This document shows positions 6,376 to 12,445 of a stretch of DNA of 12,445 nt, one piece after another. Each line of letters opens with the position of its first letter. Within the stretch, counting starts at the first letter, position 1. The stretch is from Candidatus Phytoplasma sacchari. GTDB lineage: Bacteria; Bacillota_I; Bacilli_A; Acholeplasmatales; Acholeplasmataceae. Both the position numbers and the translations under genes were made by a program. The DNA is taken from assembly GCF_009268105.1 (NCBI RefSeq), contig NZ_VWXM01000014.1, positions 1-12,445 on the forward strand, written 5' to 3'. The notes below the pieces were generated by a model, which saw only the letters and a list, made by a program, of their open reading frames with translations, was not told the origin of the DNA and did not search any database.

Positions 6376-8826
6376 TTAAATGCTATAATATTTATTAATA
6401 TTTAGCGATATATAATTTTTAATTTTATCTTTTAAAAACAAAAATAGAATAAAGAAAATATTTAAGATTAATAAAAACAAAAATTTTCTTAAATTATGAT
6501 TTATAAATAAATTTATTTCTTCTTTTTTTTGAAAAATATCTTTGAAAAATAAAAAATAGCTAAAATTCAAAAATCCAAATAAAGTTGAAAAAACTAAAAT
6601 AATTTTTTTTTGATTAAAAGGAATACAATTTTGTATTAAAGAAATAAAGAAAAATAAAGCAGTTATTATAGTTATAAAAAATTTTATAATAAATTCTTCG
6701 GAAATATCAAAAAAATATAGCAATAAAAAATAGTTTATAGATATTAAAAAAGAATAAGCAAAAGATTTTTGTAAAATAATTTTTAAAAAATTTTTATCTA
6801 TTTTTTCTATATTAGGTTCTAAAGCTAGAAAAAAAGATGGTATTCCAATAAAAAAAACATCTATTAAATTCAACTGTAAAGGATTAAAAGGAAAAATTAT
6901 TAAATTTGAAGTAAAAAAATTATTAAATATTGTTATTATTCCTATAAAAAAAGATAGAATACTTTTAGTCAAAAATAAAACAGAAATTTTTCTCAAATTA
7001 TTGATAACTCGTCTGCCTTCAGATACTACTTTTGGTAAAGAACTAAATTTAGAATCAATTAAAACTACATTAGATACATTTTTTGCTGCTTCACTTCCAG
7101 ATGCCATAGAAATTGAAATATCAGATTCTTTAAAAGCTAGAATATCATTAACTCCATCCCCTATCATAGCAACTTTAAAATTTTGTTTTTTTAAATATAA
7201 TATAATTCTCTTTTTTTGTTCAGGAGAAGATCTTCCAAAAACATTATAACTTATTATATTTTCATTTATTTCTTTATCACTAAAATTTGATAAATCAATA
7301 ACTTCTTTTTGATTCGGAATAATACCTATACGATAAGCTATATAACCAATTGTTAAAGGATTATCTCCTGAAATAATTTTAATTTGAACACTATTTTCTT
7401 TAAAATAGTTAATAGTTTTTATAACATCTGATCTTATTTTATCTTCTAACATAATTAAAAATATTATTTTATAATCATCAACAGAATCAATTTGAGATAT
7501 TTTTTTTTCTGTCTGGACTAATACAAGAAGACGATATCCAGAACTTGCATTATATTCCACATCCTTTTTAATTAATTTAATTTTATCTTTAAGAATAAAT
7601 TCAGGCGATCCTAATAAAAATGTTCCAAAATTTTCTATTTCCACAGCACTGTATTTTCTTGTACTTGAAAAATGCTGAATTTTTTTAATTTTATAAAAAG
7701 AATTATTTTGACTTTTACAATTAAATTTTTGATACAAAGCATTTTGAGTAGCATTATTATTAGGAAAAGAATTTATTATCTTTGAAATTAATTCTTTAGA
7801 AAATAATTTACTATCTTTATATTTTATTATTTTTTCTACTGACATAGTTCCATCTGTAATAGTACCAGTTTTATCTAAACATAATATATTAACTCTGGCT
7901 AACATTTCTATGCCGAAAAGATCCTTAATATAAGCGTTTTTTATTGCTAACTTCACAAATCCCACAGCTAAAGTAATATTAGTTAAAAGAAATAAACCAG
8001 AAGGTATTAACCCTAACATGAAACCACTAAGTCCTAAAAGTGTTTCATCTCTTCTTGAAAAATAAATGGGTTTCATAGAATAAAATAAAAAAGCAGACAT
8101 AGGAATAAATATAAAAAGAATAAAAAATACTAAATATGAAAAAGTTTTAGTCAAAGGAGTTTCTATTTTCTTATATTTTTTAGCTTCTCTAATTATTTTT
8201 GAAATAAACATATCAGAACCTATAGACAAAACTTCTGCACAAGCATTTCCTGAAACAACAAAACTTCCAGAAAATAAAAAATCTCCTTCTTTTTTAAAAA
8301 TATTTTTGGATTCACCTGTTAAAAGTGATTCATTAACTTCTAAAACACCTTTTTTTATTTTTGAATCAGCAATAATTTGTGATCCTAATTCCAAAAGAAG
8401 AATATCTCCTACTAAAATTTTTTCAATCGGTATTAAATTGATACAACTATTTCTAATAACTTTAGTTTTTTTAAAATTCAATAAAGATATCTTATCTAGG
8501 GTTTTCTTAACTTTAATTTCTTGAATAATACTAATTAACAAGTTAATAAAATTAACAAACAAAAAAAATAGTTGCTCATAATGTTTTGTTGCGATAATAA
8601 TAGAAGTAATTATCAATATTAGTAAATTTAAAAAATTGAATAAATTACTAAATAAAATATCTTTAAAAGTTTTATTAACACTATCTTCTACTCTAAAATT
8701 ATATTTTTTTTCTTTTTCTTTTTGTATTATTTCTTCTGAATTTAAACCTTTAATACCAGAAATAAGATCTTGTTGATTTTTATCATTTTTTGATATATTA
8801 TCATTTAATATTTTTTTTTCAAACAT
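6376..8826 (-). CDS. P-type cation-transporting ATPase, HAD-IC family, CtpE-like
   Basis: Membrane pump that moves a cation using ATP via a phospho-aspartate intermediate. The 816-residue protein has all core motifs: a cytosolic N-terminus with GLNSEEI, actuator-domain LTGES (169-173), phosphorylation site DKTGT (318-322, Asp318), nucleotide-binding LLGSPEF (404-410, in place of KGxPE), SGDN (486-489) and hinge GDGVND (556-561). About ten hydrophobic segments are visible: two before and two after the actuator domain, and about six after residue 610. Membrane helix 4 reads IPSGL (274-278) where calcium and proton pumps usually have PEGL, so a cation-binding Glu is replaced by Ser. Helix 6 reads LIDVFFIGIPSFFLALEP (654-671), which resembles CtpE-type pumps, reported as calcium transporters in mycobacteria. 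No N-terminal heavy-metal Cys motif is present, which argues against copper or zinc export. The substrate is uncertain. The Shine-Dalgarno at ATG 8826 is weak. Confidence 0.88.
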   Translation of the reverse strand: MFEKKILNDNISKNDKNQQDLISGIKGLNSEEIIQKEKEKKYNFRVEDSVNKTFKDILFSNLFNFLNLLILIITSIIIATKHYEQLFFLFVNFINLLISIIQEIKVKKTLDKISLLNFKKTKVIRNSCINLIPIEKILVGDILLLELGSQIIADSKIKKGVLEVNESLLTGESKNIFKKEGDFLFSGSFVVSGNACAEVLSIGSDMFISKIIREAKKYKKIETPLTKTFSYLVFFILFIFIPMSAFLFYSMKPIYFSRRDETLLGLSGFMLGLIPSGLFLLTNITLAVGFVKLAIKNAYIKDLFGIEMLARVNILCLDKTGTITDGTMSVEKIIKYKDSKLFSKELISKIINSFPNNNATQNALYQKFNCKSQNNSFYKIKKIQHFSSTRKYSAVEIENFGTFLLGSPEFILKDKIKLIKKDVEYNASSGYRLLVLVQTEKKISQIDSVDDYKIIFLIMLEDKIRSDVIKTINYFKENSVQIKIISGDNPLTIGYIAYRIGIIPNQKEVIDLSNFSDKEINENIISYNVFGRSSPEQKKRIILYLKKQNFKVAMIGDGVNDILAFKESDISISMASGSEAAKNVSNVVLIDSKFSSLPKVVSEGRRVINNLRKISVLFLTKSILSFFIGIITIFNNFFTSNLIIFPFNPLQLNLIDVFFIGIPSFFLALEPNIEKIDKNFLKIILQKSFAYSFLISINYFLLLYFFDISEEFIIKFFITIITALFFFISLIQNCIPFNQKKIILVFSTLFGFLNFSYFLFFKDIFQKKEEINLFINHNLRKFLFLLILNIFFILFLFLKDKIKNYISLNINKYYSI

Positions 8827-8968
8827 AATTATAAATTTACCATATTTCTCAAAAATGTCATTTTTTTTATTTTTTAATACTTTTTATTTCATAATTAAAT
8901 AAAAAAAATATTTATATAAATTATTAAAAAATAAAAATATAAATTTCACTAATTTTATTAAAAATATA

Positions 8969-10288
8969 TTAAATAATTCCTTTTTTTTTTAAAATATTTC
9001 TAAAAAAATCTGATTTTTTAAAGTCTTTTTTATTTTTATATTTTTTCCATAAAAGATAATTTTTTAAATCAATTTGAGAAAATTTTTTTAAAATAATTTT
9101 TATTCCTAAAATATTTAATATATAAATTAAAGTATTTTGTAATTCTAATACATAAAGTAAATCTTTATTTTTTTTATTAATTTCTTTTAATAACTTTTCT
9201 ATTAAAGTTAAAACATTAGGGGTATTTAAATTATTTTTCATAAAATAATTAAATTCTTTAATATAAAAAATATTTTTTTTATTATGACAAATATTATTTA
9301 ATAAAAAATTAAAATTATTTTTATTTAAACAAAAAATTATTTTTTTATATTTAAGGTTAAATTTTTCTATTAATTCTGAATTATAATTAATAGGTTGTAA
9401 AAAATGATAAGATAAAAAAAATAATCTTAAAACATTAGGTTCTATCTTTTTTAACAAATCTTTAGCTAAAATAATATTTCCTAAAGATTTACTCATTTTT
9501 TGATTATTATATTCTACATTATTTACATGAATAAAAAAATTTGCTAAATTTTTATTTTCACTTGCAAAAAATTGTGCTTGTTCATTTTCATGATGAGGAA
9601 ATTTAAGATCATTACCACCACCATGTATATCTATAGTATCATTAAAAATTTTTTTAATAAGAACAACACATTCTGTGTGCCACCCAGGTCTTCCATCAAA
9701 CCAAGGACTTTTATACGTAACACCTATGTCAGTTTTTTTCCATAAAATAAAATCTTCCGGGTTTTCCTTCTGATTGTCATAATCTTTTCTTATATTTTTC
9801 CTTAATTTATTTAAATTTTGTTTACTTAAATTACCATATTGAGATATCATATGAACTCTAAAATAAATACCATAATCTGTAAAATATGCATAACCTTTGT
9901 CAATTAATTTAGAAATATATGAAACAATATAAGAAATATTATTTGTAATCAAAGGTAAACTATCTATTGTATCTATATCCAATTTATGTAATAAACAAAA
10001 AAAAGCTTTAGTATATTTTGAAGATATTTCTTTTTCTGTTTTTTTTTTTTTTAATGATTTATGTATTATTTTATCATCTATATCTGTAATATTAACAACT
10101 AATTTTACTTCAAAATATAATGACTTCAAATATCTTTTTAACATATCAAAAAATATTAAAGATCTTATATTTCCTATATGTAAATCATCATAAACAGTAG
10201 GACCGCAAAGATAAATATTTACTTTTTCTTTATTTATAGGAACAAAAGCTTCTTTTTTCCCAGTTAAAGAATTATAAAAAAACAACAT
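8969..10288 (-). CDS. cysS: cysteinyl-tRNA synthetase
   Basis: Charges tRNA-Cys with cysteine; class I synthetase acting as a cytosolic monomer. The 439 residues include the HIGH-type motif LHIGN (36-40), the KMSKS motif KMSKSLGN (264-271), CGPTVYDDLHIGN with zinc ligand Cys28, GRPGWHTEC (Cys207) and GGGNDLKFPHHENEQAQ (His232, Glu236). All four zinc and cysteine-sensing ligands are therefore kept. The C-terminal anticodon-binding part (about 310-439) is Lys/Asn-rich and poorly conserved. Total length is slightly below the E. coli enzyme's 461. A run of 14 A's on the coding strand (10039-10052) encodes SLKKKKT near residue 80, and a ten-A run precedes the stop. The start at ATG 10288 has AGAGA about five bases upstream. 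It lies 67 bases after gltX. Confidence 0.97.
   Translation of the reverse strand: MLFFYNSLTGKKEAFVPINKEKVNIYLCGPTVYDDLHIGNIRSLIFFDMLKRYLKSLYFEVKLVVNITDIDDKIIHKSLKKKKTEKEISSKYTKAFFCLLHKLDIDTIDSLPLITNNISYIVSYISKLIDKGYAYFTDYGIYFRVHMISQYGNLSKQNLNKLRKNIRKDYDNQKENPEDFILWKKTDIGVTYKSPWFDGRPGWHTECVVLIKKIFNDTIDIHGGGNDLKFPHHENEQAQFFASENKNLANFFIHVNNVEYNNQKMSKSLGNIILAKDLLKKIEPNVLRLFFLSYHFLQPINYNSELIEKFNLKYKKIIFCLNKNNFNFLLNNICHNKKNIFYIKEFNYFMKNNLNTPNVLTLIEKLLKEINKKNKDLLYVLELQNTLIYILNILGIKIILKKFSQIDLKNYLLWKKYKNKKDFKKSDFFRNILKKKGII
10039..10052 (-). repeat. A14 homopolymer in cysS coding strand
   Basis: Fourteen consecutive T's on the plus strand give fourteen A's in the mRNA across codons TTA, four AAA and ACA. 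The reading frame is intact as sequenced. Tracts of this length are known sites of polymerase slippage and of sequencing error. Confidence 0.9.
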
Positions 10289-10355
10289 AAATTCTCTTTT
10301 CTAAAATTTTATTAATATTAATAATATTTTTTGATAATAATTTTAAAATATTTAT

Positions 10356-11702
10356 TTATTTTATTTTGATAGATAAAATTTTTTTTATATTATTTAAAAT
10401 ATTGGATTTACCTAATAAATACAAATAATCAACTAAATGAGGCCCTTCTATTCGAGAAGTACAAGAAATTCTTAAAGTTTGGAATAACTTTTTACCTTTT
10501 AATTTAGTTTTTTTACTAAAATTATTAATCAATTCGTTTATTTTATCAATATTAAATTTTTTTATATTAGAAAAAAAATCATATAGAATCATTATATCTT
10601 CTGATCTAATATTTTGTTTTATAAAAAAAAATTCTTCTTCATTTATTTTTTTTTCTTTTACAAAAAAATAATTATAAAGATATACTATTTCTTTTATATA
10701 ATTAATTCTATCCTTAAAAAGAAAAGTTAATTTTGTTAAAAATTCTTTTTCTAAAAAAATATTTTCTTTTTTAAAAAAATATTCTACTTTATCTAATAAT
10801 TCCGAAAAAGTCATTTGTTTTATATATTGACTATTAATAAAAGATAATTTTTTATCATCAAAAACAGCAGGAGATTTTATTAATCTTTTTATATCAAATA
10901 ATTTTATCAATTCATTAGGTTTCAATATAGTATTTGAACTATCAGGAGAAAATCCTAATAAAGATAAAAAATTAAACAAAGATTCAGGCAAATAACCCAT
11001 TTCAATATATTTTTGAATAAATTGAACTATACCAGAATTTCTTTTACTTAACTTCTTCTTTTGATTATCTAAAATTAAAGATATATGTCCAAAAAAAGGT
11101 AATTCCCAACCAAAAGAATCATAAATCATAATTTGTTTGGGAGTATTGGTAATATGTTCTTCTCCTCTTAAAATATGTGTAATTTCCATCAAATGATCAT
11201 CTATTGCAACAGCATAATTATAAGTAGGAAATCCATTTTCTTTAATTAAAATCCAATCTTCGATTTCAGAACTCTTAAAAGATATGTTACCTCTAATTAA
11301 ATCGTTAAATTCATAATTTTTGTTAACAGGAACACGAAAACGAATAACAAAATTATTAGAACCATCATTTTTATACTCTTTATAAGCAAGATTTTTTTCT
11401 AACAATATATTAGCATATTTAGAATAAATATTTAATCTTTCAGATTGTCTATAAGGACCAAAGGGGCCTCCACAATCAGGACCTTCTGACCATTTAATAC
11501 CTAACCATTTAAGTTGTTCTAATTGTTTTTTTTCACTATTTTCAATATTCCTAGTTAAATCAGTATCTTCTATTCTAATAATAAAAATTCCATCATAATG
11601 AGAAGCGAAAAGATAATTAAATAATGCAGTCCTGGCGTTACCAATATGCAAAAAGCCAGTTGGACTTGGAGCATAACGAACTCTCTTTTTTTTATTCATC
11701 AT
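10356..11702 (-). CDS. gltX: glutamyl-tRNA synthetase
   Basis: Charges tRNA-Glu with glutamate. In Bacillota lacking GlnRS it also charges tRNA-Gln, which GatCAB then amidates; that is likely here but not shown. The 448-residue class I enzyme has YAPSPTGFLHIGNARTALFN (10-29, HIGH-type HIGN at 19-22), RIEDTDLTRN, YNYAVAIDDHLMEITHILRG (161-180), EEHITNTPKQ and the KMSKS equivalent KKLSKR (216-221). The C-terminal anticodon-binding half is A+T-biased but ends with typical TLRISCTSRIEGP and a helical tail. The segment that normally carries the zinc-binding or zinc-like insertion is only about a dozen residues long (AYKEYKNDGSNNF, 106-118). ATG at 11702 has AGGAG eight bases upstream; a second ATG follows immediately. 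The gene lies downstream of a terminator after rpsI. Confidence 0.97.
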   Translation of the reverse strand: MMNKKKRVRYAPSPTGFLHIGNARTALFNYLFASHYDGIFIIRIEDTDLTRNIENSEKKQLEQLKWLGIKWSEGPDCGGPFGPYRQSERLNIYSKYANILLEKNLAYKEYKNDGSNNFVIRFRVPVNKNYEFNDLIRGNISFKSSEIEDWILIKENGFPTYNYAVAIDDHLMEITHILRGEEHITNTPKQIMIYDSFGWELPFFGHISLILDNQKKKLSKRNSGIVQFIQKYIEMGYLPESLFNFLSLLGFSPDSSNTILKPNELIKLFDIKRLIKSPAVFDDKKLSFINSQYIKQMTFSELLDKVEYFFKKENIFLEKEFLTKLTFLFKDRINYIKEIVYLYNYFFVKEKKINEEEFFFIKQNIRSEDIMILYDFFSNIKKFNIDKINELINNFSKKTKLKGKKLFQTLRISCTSRIEGPHLVDYLYLLGKSNILNNIKKILSIKIK

Positions 11703-11740
11703 GATTGAAACTCCTTTTTTAAAAAAAAATATAAAAAATT

Positions 11741-11767
11741 AAAAAGTCTTGATTAAAAGACTTTTTT
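11741..11767 (-). terminator. intrinsic terminator after rpsI
   Basis: A perfect 10-bp inverted repeat, aaaaagtctt (11741-11750) and aagacttttt (11757-11766), encloses the six-base loop gattaa. On the minus strand the 3' arm runs into TTTTTAATTTTTTAT. It starts 21 bases after the rpsI stop and ends 38 bases before the gltX start, so it should end most rplM-rpsI transcripts. No convincing gltX promoter fits in the remaining space, so read-through may supply gltX. Confidence 0.78.
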
Positions 11768-11787
11768 AAAATATAAAAATTGAGTTA

Positions 11788-12180
11788 TTAACGTTTAGAA
11801 AATTGAGGAGCACGGCGAGCTTTCTTTAAACCATATTTTTTACGTTCTACACAACGAGAATCTCTAGTTAATAAACCAGCTTTTTTTAGAATAGTTCTTA
11901 AATGAGGTTCTGCTTTTAACAATGATCTAGATATTCCTAAACGAATAGCACCTGCTTGTGATGTTATTCCTCCACCAAATACATTAACTTTAATATCGTA
12001 TTTATCGGATATTTGTGTTAATTTTAAAGGTTTAATAGTTTCAATACGTGTTTCACAAGAAGGAATATAATCTTCTAAATTTCTTTTGTTTATTTTTATG
12101 CAACCAGTACCTAAACTTAAAATAACTCTTGCTATTGAAGTTTTTCTTCTGCCAGTTCCAAAATATTGTATTTTATTCAT
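11788..12180 (-). CDS. rpsI: ribosomal protein S9 (uS9)
   Basis: 30S subunit head protein whose C-terminal tail reaches the P-site tRNA. The 130-residue length is normal. The start [16 protein letters not shown], the central [20 protein letters not shown] and the C-terminal [20 protein letters not shown] with final FSKR are all diagnostic. The terminal Lys-Arg that contacts tRNA is intact. ATG at 12180 has AGAGG ten bases upstream, inside the end of rplM. Only five bases separate it from the rplM stop, so the two form the usual rplM-rpsI operon. Confidence 0.98.
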   Translation of the reverse strand: MNKIQYFGTGRRKTSIARVILSLGTGCIKINKRNLEDYIPSCETRIETIKPLKLTQISDKYDIKVNVFGGGITSQAGAIRLGISRSLLKAEPHLRTILKKAGLLTRDSRCVERKKYGLKKARRAPQFSKR

Positions 12181-12185
12181 TGAAA

Positions 12186-12445
12186 TTATACCTCTAAAAA
12201 AGTTATTTTCTGTGATTTTTGATCATAAAGTTTATTAGGATAAACAAATAATTTTTTACGCATTTGATTACCTAGTTTAGTATGAGGTAACATACCAAAA
12301 ACAGACTTCTCTAAAACACGAATAGGAAATTTTTTCATCAATTCTAAAGCAGTAATTTTATTCAATCCTCCAGGATAACCTGAATGTCTAAAATATGTCT
12401 TTTGTTTCAATTTTTTACCTGTTAATTTAACCTTAGAAGCGTTTA
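12186..12445 (-). CDS. rplM: ribosomal protein L13 (uL13), C-terminal part (partial)
   Basis: Early-assembly protein of the 50S subunit. The frame is open from the stop (TAA, 12186-12188) to the window edge, giving 85 full codons of a protein usually about 145 long; the N-terminus lies beyond 12445. The visible part begins [11 protein letters not shown] and continues [32 protein letters not shown] and RKKLFVYPN, all matching L13. An apparent TTG start at 12410 is an internal Leu codon, not the true start. rpsI follows after five bases. Confidence 0.97.
   Translation of the reverse strand, partial: NASKVKLTGKKLKQKTYFRHSGYPGGLNKITALELMKKFPIRVLEKSVFGMLPHTKLGNQMRKKLFVYPNKLYDQKSQKITFLEV

Noticed and set aside
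7001..7249. Plus-strand open frame of 82 codons
   Set aside because: It is antisense to the GDGVND and hinge region of the ATPase; its composition follows from the conserved opposite strand and it has no ribosome binding site.
8306..8524. Plus-strand open frame of 72 codons
   Set aside because: It is antisense to the actuator domain of the ATPase, including TGES, and shows no independent coding signal.
8910..8921. Perfect palindrome atttatataaat in the cysS-ATPase gap
   Set aside because: It is made only of A and T in a gap that is nearly all A and T, so it is expected by chance. It has no U-tract or G+C clamp for a terminator, and nothing marks it as an operator.
8827..8968. TATAAT just before the ATPase ATG as a promoter
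   Set aside because: It ends two bases before the start codon, the nearest TTGAGA is only 13 bases upstream of it, and transcription would begin inside the gene.
1..12445. CRISPR array, insertion sequence, phage or defence genes
   Set aside because: No spaced direct repeats, transposase motifs or terminal inverted repeats are visible; every long frame is a recognisable housekeeping or transport gene.

Overview
This window is a block of core housekeeping genes from an extremely A+T-rich bacterium. By eye, G+C is about one fifth. Every gene lies on the minus strand, so transcription runs from position 12445 towards 1. In that direction the order is rplM (partial), rpsI, gltX, cysS, a P-type cation ATPase, rlmB, rpmG, secE, nusG, rplK, rplA, rplJ, rplL and rpoB (5' part only).

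The organism looks like a reduced-genome member of the Bacillota, close to or within the Mollicutes. The order gltX-cysS-rlmB-rpmG-secE-nusG-rplKAJL-rpoB is the Bacillus-type arrangement with cysE, mrnC, rae1/yacP, sigH and ybxB missing. Tryptophan is encoded by TGG where I checked. NusG ends at TGA exactly where the family's KOW domain ends. UGA is therefore still a stop codon, which argues against Mycoplasma/Spiroplasma-type code 4. It favours a standard-code lineage such as Acholeplasma/phytoplasma relatives or another small-genome Bacilli group. No species can be named from the sequence.

Region by region: 11788-12445 holds the rplM-rpsI ribosomal pair, closed by a strong hairpin terminator at 11741-11767. 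8969-11702 holds two aminoacyl-tRNA synthetases. 6376-8826 holds the membrane ATPase, in the place where Bacillota usually have mrnC. 5665-6363 is the 23S rRNA 2'-O-methyltransferase rlmB. 4238-5544 holds rpmG, secE and nusG. 1763-4168 holds the L11/L1/L10/L12 stalk genes. 1-1629 is the first 543 codons of rpoB, cut just before the rifampicin-binding region. A second good terminator at 1688-1730 lies between rplL and rpoB and probably acts as an attenuator.

The genes jointly serve translation (ribosomal proteins, tRNA charging, rRNA modification), transcription (RpoB, NusG) and Sec secretion (SecE). The ATPase is the only gene outside those roles. No stretch over 300 bases lacks a gene. I saw no tRNA, CRISPR array, mobile element or obvious novel system. 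The points worth a second look are lineage-specific changes in core genes: an enlarged RpoB lobe with an apparent internal duplication, a GltX without its zinc subdomain, simple-sequence tracts inside secE and cysS, and the ATPase in the mrnC slot.
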